A stretch of 64,000 bases of DNA from an uncultured Altererythrobacter sp. (GTDB taxonomy: Bacteria > Pseudomonadota > Alphaproteobacteria > Sphingomonadales > Sphingomonadaceae): the NCBI GenBank assembly GCA_913055875.1, contig CAJXJY010000008.1:78392-142391 (forward strand). The letters run 5' to 3'. A program made the position numbers and the translations under genes. Within the stretch, counting starts at the first letter, position 1, and the number at the start of each line of letters is the position of its first letter. Shown here piece by piece: positions 7,798-18,777 of the stretch. The notes beneath the pieces were generated by a model that was not told where the DNA came from, did not search any database, and saw only the letters and a list, made by a program, of their open reading frames with translations.

Positions 7798-9005
7798 CAA
7801 TCGCCTCTCCGCAAGACCAGGCACGCGGCATCGCTTCCCGAATAACCGCCATGGATGGCGATCCCGGCGCCCTCGACCTGGTTTGCCGCTTCGCCCCGCA
7901 ATTGCCGCACGAGCTCGACGATATGCGATGCGCCCAGCGTATAGGCGTGGCTCAACATGCCGCCATGCGTATTGAGCGGGATTCCGCCGCCATCGAAATG
8001 CAGGCGATCACCCTCGACGAACGGCCCACCCTCGCCCTTGGCGCAAAACCCCATATCCTCGATCATCATCAGCGCGGTGACCGTGAACGGATCGTACAGC
8101 GACAGCACATCGACTTCGCCGGGGGCGATCCCCGCCATCGCGAAAGCGCCCGGCGCCGCGAAGCGCATCGGGGTCGAGGTAAAGGCCGGCTCCTGCGCGA
8201 ACATCGTGCCCTCCTCCGCACCGCCATAGCCGACGCCTTCGACGATCGCCGCTCGTTTCGGGAAATCGCGGGCCCGATCGGCAGAAACCATCACCAAGGC
8301 GGCCGCCCCATCCGAGATCAGACAGCAATCGTCCGTGCGCAGGGGATCGATGAATGGCTCACGGGCGAGGTATTTGTCGAGCGACAACGGCTTGTCTCGC
8401 AGCACTGCACCCGGGTGCCCTGTTGCGTGACGTCGGCAAGCGACCGCGAGCGCGCCCAGCTGCGCCCCGGTGGTGCCGAAATCGAGCATATGCCGCCGCG
8501 CGATATGCGCGAAGTAGACCGGCTGCGGGAGAAAGCCGAACGGCGCTTCGGCGTTGGCCTTGATCGCGTGTTCACGATGATATTCCGCCGGGCCGCCGGT
8601 TCCGGCGCGGCTTTGCGAGGCCCAGTCGATCCCCAGCACGCTCACCACCACGCTCGCTTCGCCCGAGCGCATCGCCTGCCACGCCGCAAGCGGTGCCGTC
8701 GCGATCCGCGCCAATCCGCCACCCTCGCCCGAAAACCAGAGCGCTTGTTCCAAGCCGTACCGGTCGCGGAAATCGTCAGGCGTGATTTGCTCCGGCAATC
8801 CGTCGGCGACCATGATACCATCGACATCCGCAGAGGAGAATCCTGCATCTGCCAGGGCATTGTTGATTGCAAGAAAGGCCATCTTTTTGGGATCTCGGCC
8901 CGACGGCCCGCTCATTACGGACTCACCCACGCCGACAATCGCAACCTGGCCGGAGATATCCGCCAATTCGGCGGGTCCCGGGGTGATGATACGAGGTGCG
9001 GACAT
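7797..9005 (-). CDS. Thiolase-like (SCP-x/Ltp2 type) aldolase candidate (402 aa)
   Basis: Thiolase-fold protein of the lipid-transfer/SCP-x group. It has the C-terminal NTHGGMLSHAYTLGASH segment and a final IHGGYSG loop where classical thiolases have CxGGGxG. The region that should carry the N-terminal nucleophilic cysteine reads ALWFSGEGGGLARIA, with no cysteine. Both active-site cysteines of true thiolases therefore appear to be missing. That fits Ltp2-like retro-aldolases, which also work with a DUF35 partner such as the coupled downstream gene. The likely role is cleavage of a beta-hydroxyacyl-CoA side chain. Start ATG 9005 was chosen over an upstream in-frame ATG at 9041 because it gives the usual N-terminus. 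Confidence 0.75.
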   Translation of the reverse strand: MSAPRIITPGPAELADISGQVAIVGVGESVMSGPSGRDPKKMAFLAINNALADAGFSSADVDGIMVADGLPEQITPDDFRDRYGLEQALWFSGEGGGLARIATAPLAAWQAMRSGEASVVVSVLGIDWASQSRAGTGGPAEYHREHAIKANAEAPFGFLPQPVYFAHIARRHMLDFGTTGAQLGALAVACRRHATGHPGAVLRDKPLSLDKYLAREPFIDPLRTDDCCLISDGAAALVMVSADRARDFPKRAAIVEGVGYGGAEEGTMFAQEPAFTSTPMRFAAPGAFAMAGIAPGEVDVLSLYDPFTVTALMMIEDMGFCAKGEGGPFVEGDRLHFDGGGIPLNTHGGMLSHAYTLGASHIVELVRQLRGEAANQVEGAGIAIHGGYSGSDAACLVLRRGD

Positions 9006-9075
9006 TGATCGATTGATGAAGTTGTTTTGCCCGCGACGCAACGGATTCTCTCCTTGCCTTACGTGAGGGCGGGAT

Positions 9076-9091
9076 ATAAAGGTATCTCAAT
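9076..9091 (+). promoter_or_regulatory. Island operator box 3 in the thiolase/monooxygenase divergent promoter
   Basis: ATAAAGGTATCTCAAT, 22 bp before the GTG start of the second flavin monooxygenase and 70 bp from the divergent thiolase-like gene. A TATAAA at 9075-9080 overlaps its left edge and TTGCCT lies at 9054-9059. A regulator bound here would cover a plausible -10 element and so act as a repressor. The promoter assignment is tentative. Confidence 0.65.
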
Positions 9092-9113
9092 TGATAATTG
9101 GAGAGTGATCGCC

Positions 9114-10901
<1,788 letters not shown>

Positions 10902-10932
10902 ACGAACCATTGGCACACTGGGGGAGAGGCAG

Positions 10933-11871
10933 ATGACGATCGATTTCGACAAGGCGGCGGAGCGGCTGCGCAATTGGGGCCGGTGGGGTGAAGACGACCA
11001 GCGCGGTACGCTCAATCACGTCGGGCCCGAAGCACTCAGGCGTGCCGCGGCCGAAGTGCAATCGGGCAAGATGTTCAGCCTCGGTCTGGAATTCAGCCAA
11101 GACGGGCCGCAGGTTCCCGAGATTACGAAGCGGCCCAATCCGCAATTGCTCGCTTGCGATATCGATCAGGTTTTCAACCCGCACAATCCGCGCTCGCGCT
11201 TCAACGATGACGTGCTGGTCACCCCGACTCAGGCCGCGACCCAGTGGGACGCGCTGAGCCACGTCCATTACGATGGCGAGCTCTATAACGGCTGCAAGGC
11301 CGCGGAGTGTCTGACGGCCCGCGGCACGACAAAGAATGGCGTGCATCATCTCGGCAATCCCGGCATCATGTCGCGCGGGCATCTGCTCGACATCGCCAAA
11401 CTTAACGGTGTCGACGCGCTGCCGGCCGATCACAAGATCTCGCCCGAAGAATTGAATCGCGCTTGCGACGAGTTCAGCGTGACCGTGGAGCCAGGCGATA
11501 TCGTCATCGTCCGCACCGGTCACTTGCGGGTCTTCACCGTGCAGAAAGACAAGACCAAGGTGGCGGGTTTCCAGGCCGGCCTGGGCGTCGAGTGTGCCGA
11601 ATGGCTCCACGACAAGTCGGCAGCGGCAGTCTGCGCCGACAACATGGCGGTCGAGTTTCTCGGCATGGAGAGCCTGGCCGGCGAAATCGTCCTGCCGCTG
11701 CATATGCTGGCGATCCGCGACATGGGCATGCCGCTGGGCGAAATGTTCGACCTCGAAGGGCTGTCGAAGGATTGCGCCGAGGACGGTCGCTACAGCTTCC
11801 TGTTCTCGGCTCCGCCGCTCAGGATCACCGGCGCTTTCGGCTCGCCGATCAATCCGGTGGTGCTCAAGTAG
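10933..11871 (+). CDS. Cyclase-family metal-dependent hydrolase (312 aa)
   Basis: Member of the kynurenine formamidase-like cyclase family (PF04199), metal-dependent hydrolases acting on amides, esters or lactone-like rings. The metal-site motif, normally HxxTHxDxxxH, reads TQWDALSHVHYDG here: the THxD histidine is a glutamine, while the Asp and following His remain. I recall this variant in related family members, so it need not mean loss of function. Start ATG 10933 has GGGGAGAGG just upstream. It lies in an operon with the monooxygenase and is convergent with the reductase-like gene at 11875 (3-bp gap). A role in opening a BVMO-made lactone is an inference. Confidence 0.75.
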   Translation: MTIDFDKAAERLRNWGRWGEDDQRGTLNHVGPEALRRAAAEVQSGKMFSLGLEFSQDGPQVPEITKRPNPQLLACDIDQVFNPHNPRSRFNDDVLVTPTQAATQWDALSHVHYDGELYNGCKAAECLTARGTTKNGVHHLGNPGIMSRGHLLDIAKLNGVDALPADHKISPEELNRACDEFSVTVEPGDIVIVRTGHLRVFTVQKDKTKVAGFQAGLGVECAEWLHDKSAAAVCADNMAVEFLGMESLAGEIVLPLHMLAIRDMGMPLGEMFDLEGLSKDCAEDGRYSFLFSAPPLRITGAFGSPINPVVLK

Positions 11872-11874
11872 AAG

Positions 11875-12912
11875 CTATTCGGTTTCGCCCACGACATTGT
11901 TGCTGGCAAAGGGCAGAACGTCCGCACCGGCAAGTATGCCGGGCGGTGCCGCGACCACCGCCGGGATGGCATTGACCACGCGCATCGCCGCGATCGGATA
12001 GTCCAGGGTGACTTCCGCTGAGAGGTTGGGACGGCCCGTCACTTCGACCCGATAGAGCAATTCGGCGCGGGCATTGCCGCGGGGCCAGCCCTCGGGCAGC
12101 GCATCGAAATCGCACCAGTTGACGTGTTCGAGCACGACCAGCGGGTGGCCATGCACAAGCCCCTCGACCTCGAAGCGTATATTGGCCACGCGCCCCTTTG
12201 GCACCGCCCCGAACGCTGCCTCGATATCGCGCCCGGCGAGGCCGCAATCGGTTTTTACCCGGATTTCCTCGATCTCGATCCCAAGCCGACGGGCAATATC
12301 GCGCGGGATGCTCTCCCAGCTATCGGTTATCTGCGTTCCCTCGAACAGCGGGACCGGTTCGCCGGGTAGATTTCCGAAGCCCCAAGCCCGCGCTACCGCC
12401 GCAACCGGATATTGCGAGTAATCGGCGATCTCCTGAATGCGCACCTGGCGGATTTCGTCGACGATCCCAAGCATCGTCAGCGGAAGCACATCGGTGCAGA
12501 ATCCGGGCGAGGCGCCGGTCGACAGGAAGGAACTTCTACCTTTTCGGCACGCCGCTTCGACGGGCTCGAAATCATCCTGGGGAGCGAATTGCGGGGTCAG
12601 CAATGTCTGTAGAGTCGGAGTCACGACGCTGATCCCGGCCTCGAGAAACGGGATCACCTCATGCGCACCTCCGGTGGCGAAACTTCCCATATAGACGCAG
12701 CAATCCGCGCCCAATTCCAATAGCCGATCCGGAGCGTTGACGGCCGTCACGCCGGTATCGGGCAGATCGACGAAGCTCCCTGCATCGCGTCCGGCCCGTT
12801 CCGGCCGCGCCACGTGAAGGCCAACCAATTCCAACGACGGGTTGCCGAGCACGCATCGTAACGCGCGTAGTCCGGCCGTTCCCGTACCCCATTGTACGAC
12901 CTTGATCGTCAT
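11875..12912 (-). CDS. Dihydrodipicolinate-reductase-like NAD(P)-binding protein (345 aa)
   Basis: Begins MTIKVVQWGTGTAGLRAL, a Rossmann fold with the GTGTAG dinucleotide motif typical of the DapB N-terminal-like/2,4-diaminopentanoate dehydrogenase family. The C-terminal half has no motif I can assign. Such proteins occur as uncharacterised dehydrogenases in actinobacterial and sphingomonad lipid and terpenoid degradation clusters. Start ATG 12912 has GGGAG 8 bp upstream. It lies downstream of the TonB receptor on the same strand, separated by a strong hairpin (12933-12960), so expression may depend on read-through or a weak own promoter. The substrate is unknown. Confidence 0.7.
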   Translation of the reverse strand: MTIKVVQWGTGTAGLRALRCVLGNPSLELVGLHVARPERAGRDAGSFVDLPDTGVTAVNAPDRLLELGADCCVYMGSFATGGAHEVIPFLEAGISVVTPTLQTLLTPQFAPQDDFEPVEAACRKGRSSFLSTGASPGFCTDVLPLTMLGIVDEIRQVRIQEIADYSQYPVAAVARAWGFGNLPGEPVPLFEGTQITDSWESIPRDIARRLGIEIEEIRVKTDCGLAGRDIEAAFGAVPKGRVANIRFEVEGLVHGHPLVVLEHVNWCDFDALPEGWPRGNARAELLYRVEVTGRPNLSAEVTLDYPIAAMRVVNAIPAVVAAPPGILAGADVLPFASNNVVGETE

Positions 12913-12924
12913 CTGGTTTCTCCC

Positions 12925-12960
12925 AAAAGAGAGCGCGCCCGGTCCGGAGACCGGGCGCGC
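12925..12960 (-). terminator. Hairpin terminator after the TonB receptor
   Basis: A perfect 12-bp stem (12933-12944 with 12949-12960) and a 4-nt loop, very G+C rich. In the direction of receptor transcription it is followed by TCTCTTTT. Its position 28 bp after the receptor stop fits an intrinsic terminator or attenuator that lowers expression of the reductase-like gene at 11875. Confidence 0.7.
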
Positions 12961-12988
12961 CCGAAGGGATCCGGGGAGAGACCGGAAA

Positions 12989-15475
12989 TCAGAAGTCGGC
13001 CGACAGGCTCACGCCATAGGTACGCGGGCGCTCGAACGAGCCCGAATAATGTGACCCGTAGTTCACCGTGAACACGGCGGCCCGGGTGTCGAAAAGGTTT
13101 CGGACATAGCCCGCGAGCTCGAAACGACCGCCGGCGATCGGAACTTCGGTCAGCGCCACCCGCCCATTGACCAGGAAATAATCGCCCGCAATCGAGGCTT
13201 GCTCGAGCTGCGCCAGATAGTACGCGTTGTCTGCGCCGTCGCGAAGGAGCGGATCCACAGTGCCGGTAAATGAAGTCGCGACGTTACCGCCGGTGGCGTA
13301 GTATTCACCCTGGTAGCTGGCATCGAGCCGTGCGGTCAGGTAGGATCCATTGCTGAATTCGGGGAAATCGTACTGCGCCGAATAGGCCATGTTCAGCTTC
13401 GGCGCGCGATGGAATTCGCCGGTCGAAAAGTTGGGATCGTTGAAGGAAAGATTGCCCGTGAAGGTCAGCCCGACCGTGGGACGGATCGTGGTTTCGATTT
13501 CGAACCCTTTCACCGTGGAAGTGCCAGGCAAGTTGTAGACGAACAGGCCGACCGGGCACGGAGCGGTGAAGCCCGCCGCCAGCAGAACCGGGTTACACGG
13601 CGATGGCGAAGTGCTCGGCAGAGTGGCTTGGCGGTCCTTGATCCACGATTGATAGACCGAGGCATTGACCGTCAGTGCCCGATCGAGGAACTCGCCCTTG
13701 AAGCCCAGTTCGACCTGGTCGTGGACCTCAGGGCGGAACGTGATGTTGCTGTCGATACCTCCCGCCACGTAACCGCGGGCATATTTCGCAAACAGCAGGA
13801 TATCCTGGGAAGGATGGAAATTGATCGCCGCATCGTAAGTGAAGCGGCTGTCGCTGAGCTTGCTCAGGCCAGAGCCGAATGCCCGCATGTCATTCGTGCG
13901 GCGCTTGTCCCAAGTGTGACGGAGGCCGAGCGAAATGTCGAACATGTCGGAGAAAGCGTAATCGACATGGCCGTAGAGCGCATAGGACGCATTGTCGTAA
14001 ATGCCGTCGTTACCCAGCACGAAATCGCCCGGTAAACCGATCGGATTGGCGAAGTTCGGATTAGGGGTGTACGTGTCGGGAGCCAGCGGCTGGGAGGTGT
14101 AGATCGCGTAGGTGTTCTTGAATCGGGCGTGCTCGTCGAAATAGAATGCACCCAGCACGTAATCGAGTGCACCGGCGCTTCCCACCAGCTGCAATTCCTG
14201 CGACCACGCATGCTGATCGAGCATATTCGTCGAACAGGAGAGACAGAAGGCACCGGCACCGAACGAGAAGAAGTTCGGCACGATGGGGAATGGAAACGGC
14301 AGAACGAAGCTCGAACCGTCGAGGTCGGTACTGCCTTCGCTCTTGGTGGTGCGATAGGCGGTAATGCTGCGCAGGCTCATCGAGTTTCCGAGCTCGGCAT
14401 TGATGTCGAGCATGTGGCCGTCATTGTCGATGGTCTGGAGACTGGCGTGCTCGGCGCTCACGCTCGACAGGCGCGTCAGGCTCTGAACAACGCCGCCAGG
14501 GTTAAGGGCCTGGTTGATCTGATAGATATTGCCCACAACGGCACCGAAAGCATTGTTCGGCGAGAACCCCAGTATCTGGTTCGGCCCCGGCGTCGCCCGC
14601 ACCTCTTCGCGATCGTATTTGTAATCGACCGTTACACCTTCGATGCCGGTGAAGCGCAGGCGCGCCAGATAGGATTCGGAATTCTCGAAGCCGAAAGTCT
14701 CGACCGGCTCGATCCGGCCCACATCTGGATCCGAATAGATCAGCCCAGGACCAGTATAGGTGTTCTTGACATCACCTTCGATCTCTTGATGTTTGAAGGC
14801 AAAACGCGCGATCAGGTCGGGGGTGATCGGGATGTTGACCATCGCCTCGGCTTCGATTTCGTTGTAATTGCCGTACGAGGCGCTGGCCGAAGCCGTGAAA
14901 TAATCGACCGGCACGTTGGTAATGAAGTTGATCGCACCGTTCGAGCTGTTGCGCCCGAACAGGGTGCCTTGCGGACCGCGCAGGACCTCGACGCGCTGCA
15001 CATCGACCAGCGGTGCGCCCGCGCCCTGGCTGCGGGCGATATAGACGCCGTCGATAAAGAAGCCGACACCCTGATCGGACGCGGGCTGCGGAGTCGCGAT
15101 CGCGGTCACACCGCGAATAGTCACGTAGCCGCCGCCGGCGGTGGAGGTGCGAGAAGTGGTCAACCCGACGACCGAACCCTTCAGGTCCTGAAAGTCGGCA
15201 ATATCTTTCGCCTTGAGGTCGGCCGTACCGAGCACACCGACCGAGATCGGAATATCCTGGACGTCTTCATCGGTCCTGCGGGCGGTCACTACGATGAAGT
15301 CGTCCTCCGAAGCTCCATCGACCTCCGGAGCTCCGTCGACTTCCTCGCTATCGAGATCGCTCTCGTCGATGGCCTGCGCATTGGCGACACCGCACGTACC
15401 GAGCAGCGCAAGCGCTGCAACGGTGCAGTTCAAAGCCTGCTTGGCAGCAAAATTCTGGGGGCGATTCCAAGACAT
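12989..15475 (-). CDS. TonB-dependent outer-membrane receptor (828 aa)
   Basis: Energy-dependent outer-membrane importer. A signal peptide (hydrophobic TVAALALLGTCGVA, cleavage after AQA, residues about 16-33) is followed by an acidic linker and a TonB-box-like DDFIVVTARR. The plug domain (LRGPQGTLFGRNSSNGAINF) and a long beta-barrel follow, ending in phenylalanine as expected for BamA-assembled porins. The length is normal. Start ATG 15475 has GGGAG 7 bp upstream; the longer frame to 15526 would enter the operator region. In a catabolic island with no siderophore genes it probably takes up the hydrophobic growth substrate. Its own operator (box 4) lies 56 bp upstream of the start. Confidence 0.9.
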   Translation of the reverse strand: MSWNRPQNFAAKQALNCTVAALALLGTCGVANAQAIDESDLDSEEVDGAPEVDGASEDDFIVVTARRTDEDVQDIPISVGVLGTADLKAKDIADFQDLKGSVVGLTTSRTSTAGGGYVTIRGVTAIATPQPASDQGVGFFIDGVYIARSQGAGAPLVDVQRVEVLRGPQGTLFGRNSSNGAINFITNVPVDYFTASASASYGNYNEIEAEAMVNIPITPDLIARFAFKHQEIEGDVKNTYTGPGLIYSDPDVGRIEPVETFGFENSESYLARLRFTGIEGVTVDYKYDREEVRATPGPNQILGFSPNNAFGAVVGNIYQINQALNPGGVVQSLTRLSSVSAEHASLQTIDNDGHMLDINAELGNSMSLRSITAYRTTKSEGSTDLDGSSFVLPFPFPIVPNFFSFGAGAFCLSCSTNMLDQHAWSQELQLVGSAGALDYVLGAFYFDEHARFKNTYAIYTSQPLAPDTYTPNPNFANPIGLPGDFVLGNDGIYDNASYALYGHVDYAFSDMFDISLGLRHTWDKRRTNDMRAFGSGLSKLSDSRFTYDAAINFHPSQDILLFAKYARGYVAGGIDSNITFRPEVHDQVELGFKGEFLDRALTVNASVYQSWIKDRQATLPSTSPSPCNPVLLAAGFTAPCPVGLFVYNLPGTSTVKGFEIETTIRPTVGLTFTGNLSFNDPNFSTGEFHRAPKLNMAYSAQYDFPEFSNGSYLTARLDASYQGEYYATGGNVATSFTGTVDPLLRDGADNAYYLAQLEQASIAGDYFLVNGRVALTEVPIAGGRFELAGYVRNLFDTRAAVFTVNYGSHYSGSFERPRTYGVSLSADF

Positions 15476-15531
15476 CCCTAAACTCCCGATCTGTTTCCTA
15501 GGCGACCTTATTCCGGTCGCTGGCACACCAT

Positions 15532-15547
15532 ATTAAGATAACTTTAT
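15532..15547 (-). promoter_or_regulatory. Island operator box 4
   Basis: On the minus strand ATAAAGTTATCTTAAT, 56 bp upstream of the TonB receptor start. It places substrate uptake under the same control as the catabolic enzymes. Confidence 0.65.
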
Positions 15548-15792
15548 AGGTTGAGACAAGCAGCGATTTCCTGGATGCTAGGCGGAAGTGTCAGTGGAGT
15601 TGCGCAAAAGAGACACCTTAATTGCAGATACGAGAAGATTTCATCTATCTTTGAAGGCGTTGGGGCGCGTGAACTCGGATTCTTCCGCGGTTAATGCCTT
15701 TGGACAAAGGCGGCCTGGCATACTCGATTGGACGGATTGTCGACCCTGGACGGGCTGCGCGCATTCGTTGCTGGATCGCTTGACAAGTTGCA

Positions 15793-15808
15793 ATAGATAT
15801 AACTCTAT
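15793..15808 (+). promoter_or_regulatory. Island operator box 5
   Basis: ATAGATATAACTCTAT on the plus strand (ATAGAGTTATATCTAT on the minus strand), 52 bp upstream of the HSDL2-like SDR. The dyad ATAGA/TCTAT is clear. Confidence 0.65.
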
Positions 15809-15860
15809 CTTGCTCACAGCGATGCGTTGCGGCATTTGAGATCGATCGGTTGGGAGCGCC

Positions 15861-16715
15861 ATGAGCCTCGAGGGACAAACCATTTTCATCAGCGGAGGCA
15901 GCCGCGGTATCGGTCTGTCGATCGCTTTGCGTGCCGCGCGAGACGGCGCGCGCATCGTCGTCGCAGCCAAGACAGCCGAACCACATCGCCATTTACCCGG
16001 TACGATCTACACGGCAGCCGAACAGATCGAGGCCGCAGGGGGGGCCGCTCTCCCGCTAGTCCTCGATATTCGCGACGAAGATGCAATCGTTACCGCGATG
16101 AGGCACTCGGCAGACCATTTTGGCGGGATCGACATCCTCGTCAACAACGCATCGGCCATCTCGCGCACGCCGACGTTGGAAACCGAAAACAGGCGCTACG
16201 ACCTCATGATGGATGTGAATGTGCGCGGCACGTTCATGGCCTGCAAGGCGGCGATCCCGTACCTGCGTCAGGCGACCAATCCGCATGTGCTGACCATGTC
16301 GCCGCCTCTCAACCTCCATCCGGCGTGGTTCGCGGATCATGTCGCCTACACGATGAGTAAGTACGGCATGTCGATGGTCACACACGGCATGGCTGCGGAA
16401 TTTCGCGAGGCGGGCATCGCGTTCAATTCGCTATGGCCGCGCTATGGGATTGCCACGGCGGCGATCGAATTCGCGGCGGCCGATGCCGATGCGCTCAAGC
16501 ATTGCCGCACACCCGAGATCATGGCCGATGCCGCCTATGCGATCTTGACCCGCCCCGCGCGCCAATGCACCGGCAACTTCTTCATCGACGACAGCGTGCT
16601 GGCGGAACACGGCGTCACCGACTTCGGCCGATACCGTATCGATCCTTCGGTCGAGTTGCGCAAAGGCATGTTCCTTTTCGAGGATGATGCACCACCCCCG
16701 GGGGCAAGTAGCTAG
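15861..16715 (+). CDS. HSDL2-like SDR oxidoreductase (284 aa)
   Basis: SDR of the hydroxysteroid-dehydrogenase-like-2 type. The cofactor motif is SGGSRGIG and a characteristic AAKTAEPHRHLPGTIYTAA block follows at about residues 34-53. NNAS replaces the usual NNAG, and the active site is YTMSK. The family is implicated in lipid and sterol-like metabolism, though its bacterial substrates are poorly defined. It is expressed alone from the promoter carrying box 5; GGGAG lies 4 bp before the ATG. Its stop codon overlaps the end of the convergent Old Yellow Enzyme gene (CTAG). Confidence 0.85.
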   Translation: MSLEGQTIFISGGSRGIGLSIALRAARDGARIVVAAKTAEPHRHLPGTIYTAAEQIEAAGGAALPLVLDIRDEDAIVTAMRHSADHFGGIDILVNNASAISRTPTLETENRRYDLMMDVNVRGTFMACKAAIPYLRQATNPHVLTMSPPLNLHPAWFADHVAYTMSKYGMSMVTHGMAAEFREAGIAFNSLWPRYGIATAAIEFAAADADALKHCRTPEIMADAAYAILTRPARQCTGNFFIDDSVLAEHGVTDFGRYRIDPSVELRKGMFLFEDDAPPPGASS

Positions 16716-17920
16716 TAGAGCTCGGTCGCTGCGAGAAAATTCGAGTCGAACGGCAAGAGCTGGTCCGTCCTCCCCCCGCGCACCTTGTTGGCCCATTCGG
16801 GATCGGCGATGAGCGCGCGACCCACGTTGACCAGGTCAAAATCGCCGCGCTCGTACATTTCGAGCAATCGCGCGAGATTGCCGACCGAGGTTTCGGCGCC
16901 TTCGACATAGCCCGAGAACAGGTCGTTCGAGAGCGTAACCGACCCGACAGTGCTGGAGAGCTTGCCGGTCAGTTTCTTCGCCCAGCCCGCGAGGTTCATA
17001 TCGCTGCCTTCGAACTCGGGCTCCCAGAAACGGCGGGTCGAGCAATCGAAGATATCGACGCCGGCACCGGCGAGCGGCGTGAGAAACGCTTCGAGTTCCT
17101 GCGGCGTGGATGCCAGACGCGCGGTAAAATCCTGTTGCTTCCATTGCGAGAAGCGGAAAGAGATCGGGAAATCAGGCGCCGTCGCAGCGCGGCAGGCCTT
17201 AACCACTTCGAGCGCGACTCGCGAGCGTGCGAGCAGGTCGGCGCCGCCGAAGTCATCATCACGCCGGTTTGTCGCATCCCAGAAGAACTGGTCGATCATG
17301 TAGCCATGCGCGCCGTGGATTTGGATACCGTCGCAACCCAGTTCCATCGCCGAGCGCGCCGCTTCACCGAATGCTATGATGGCGCGCTCTATGTCGGGAC
17401 TCGCGGCCGGTCTGCCGATCCGCTCGTCGGCCTTGAGGAAACCCGACGGGCTGAGTGCATCCAGCGGATCGAACTCGTCGGTAGGGAGCGGCATCAGGCC
17501 GACATGCCATAGCTGAGGGAAGATGCTGGCCCCCTCGGCGTGAACGGCGTCCACGACCCGTTTCCAGCCTGCCAGCGCCTCGTCGCCGTGGAAACGCGGC
17601 ACCGACGGCGTAAAACCCGCCTTGGCGTGCGAAACATAGGTGCCTTCGGTCACGATCAGCCCGGTGCCGCCAGCCGCACGACGGCGATAGTAGGCGACCA
17701 CCTTGTCGTCTGGCACACCGCCCGGTGACATCGTGCGCGTCATGGGGGCCATAGCGATGCGGTTGGGGATCCTCGCCGAGCCGACGTCGAGCGGCTCGAA
17801 CAGCGGCGAGGTATCGAGACCTTCCACGCTCCCACCCACATCGCTTGACGAGGTGTCGAGCCCCTGCAGCAATTTGGCCTTGTACTTCTCCAGCCCCTCT
17901 GTTCCCTTGTTCTCGCTCAT
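16712..17920 (-). CDS. Old Yellow Enzyme family NADH:flavin oxidoreductase (402 aa)
   Basis: FMN-dependent ene-reductase of the OYE/12-oxophytodienoate reductase group. NRIAMAPMTR is near residue 54, PQLWHVG near 136, and the substrate-binding pair is in IHGAHGYMIDQFFW near 198. Expected to reduce the C=C bond of an alpha,beta-unsaturated carbonyl such as a ketosteroid- or enone-like ring. It is the third gene of an operon (MpaB oxygenase, hydrolase, OYE); its ATG overlaps the hydrolase stop (ATGA). A paralogue with the same framework is at 28589-29755. The first roughly 35 residues are a poorly conserved extension. Confidence 0.85.
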   Translation of the reverse strand: MSENKGTEGLEKYKAKLLQGLDTSSSDVGGSVEGLDTSPLFEPLDVGSARIPNRIAMAPMTRTMSPGGVPDDKVVAYYRRRAAGGTGLIVTEGTYVSHAKAGFTPSVPRFHGDEALAGWKRVVDAVHAEGASIFPQLWHVGLMPLPTDEFDPLDALSPSGFLKADERIGRPAASPDIERAIIAFGEAARSAMELGCDGIQIHGAHGYMIDQFFWDATNRRDDDFGGADLLARSRVALEVVKACRAATAPDFPISFRFSQWKQQDFTARLASTPQELEAFLTPLAGAGVDIFDCSTRRFWEPEFEGSDMNLAGWAKKLTGKLSSTVGSVTLSNDLFSGYVEGAETSVGNLARLLEMYERGDFDLVNVGRALIADPEWANKVRGGRTDQLLPFDSNFLAATELY

Positions 17921-18777
17921 TGCTGTCCCGTATTTTGTGCTGGATAATGTTTCGCCAGAAAGCCGATGATCGCATCGGCGAAGGGTGAGTTGGCGTCACC
18001 GGCGACCATGTGACCGGCGCCGCTCACTTCGGCGGTTTCGACATGCGGCACCAGCTCCCGAAAATGCGCGATCGAATTCTCGTCGATGACCTTGCTGTGT
18101 TCGCCGCGCACCAGCAGCACCGGAAGCACCAGCCTTTCCGTCAGCACGTCGAGATCGGTACGCTCGATGTCAGGATCGGCTTCCTTCCCCCCGCTCAGAA
18201 AGCTCGGGTCCCAATGCCAGTAGAGCCGCCCGTCCCGTTTACGCAGATTCTTGCGCAGGCCCGACGGATCTTTCGGACGCGGGCGATCGGTCATATATTC
18301 GGCGACGGCATCGGCCGCTTCTTCGACAGTAGTAAAGCCGTCTGCATGCGCGCGCATGAAGTCGCGAATTTGGCGCGCCCCCTCGGACTTTATCCTGGTG
18401 GCAATGTCGACCAGCACCAGAGCGGAGGCTGGCGGCGGGTTATCGCTCCCCAGTGCCACGATCGCGCTCAGCCCACCGAGCGACGCGCCGATGATCGCAG
18501 GCGCCTCGCCGGGTTTGAGCGTTGCGATGACGGCGCGCAGATCTTCCGCGAACAAGGACAGGCTGTAACGTCCAGCCCAGTCGCTTTCCCCATGCCCCCT
18601 CGCATCGACGCTGATGGCGCGATAGCCGAGCCCGGCCAGCGAGCTAGCGGTCTTGGCCCAGGAATGTCGCGTCTGCCCTCCACCATGCAGCAAAATGACG
18701 GGCTTGCCCTCGCCGACGCTGTCGAAGGCGAGACCCTGTCCCGAAGGCGTTTCGATTCTTCCGGCTGCGATATTCAT
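17917..18777 (-). CDS. Alpha/beta hydrolase (286 aa)
   Basis: Esterase, lactonase or C-C hydrolase fold. The oxyanion loop is ILLHGGGQTRHSW, the nucleophile elbow GASLGG, and the catalytic histidine is in SGAGHMVAGD near the C-terminus. The ATG at 18777 overlaps the TGA of the upstream MpaB gene (ATGA), preferred over longer in-frame starts that run far into that gene. Co-translation with an oxygenase and an ene-reductase suggests it hydrolyses an intermediate of the same branch. There is no lipase-type or MhpC-specific signature beyond the general fold, so the reaction is open. Confidence 0.8.
   Translation of the reverse strand: MNIAAGRIETPSGQGLAFDSVGEGKPVILLHGGGQTRHSWAKTASSLAGLGYRAISVDARGHGESDWAGRYSLSLFAEDLRAVIATLKPGEAPAIIGASLGGLSAIVALGSDNPPPASALVLVDIATRIKSEGARQIRDFMRAHADGFTTVEEAADAVAEYMTDRPRPKDPSGLRKNLRKRDGRLYWHWDPSFLSGGKEADPDIERTDLDVLTERLVLPVLLVRGEHSKVIDENSIAHFRELVPHVETAEVSGAGHMVAGDANSPFADAIIGFLAKHYPAQNTGQQ

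Larger units (their letters stand above)
15476..15860. other. Intergenic region holding two island boxes, no gene
   Basis: The 385-bp space between the divergent receptor and the HSDL2-like SDR. It contains boxes 4 and 5, one for each direction. Short open frames here (such as 15588-15839) have no recognisable domain, no convincing ribosome-binding site and overlap box 5, so I see no gene. Confidence 0.6.

Noticed and set aside
15588..15839. 83-residue open frame in the receptor/SDR intergenic region
   Set aside because: No domain, no good start signal, and it overlaps operator box 5.
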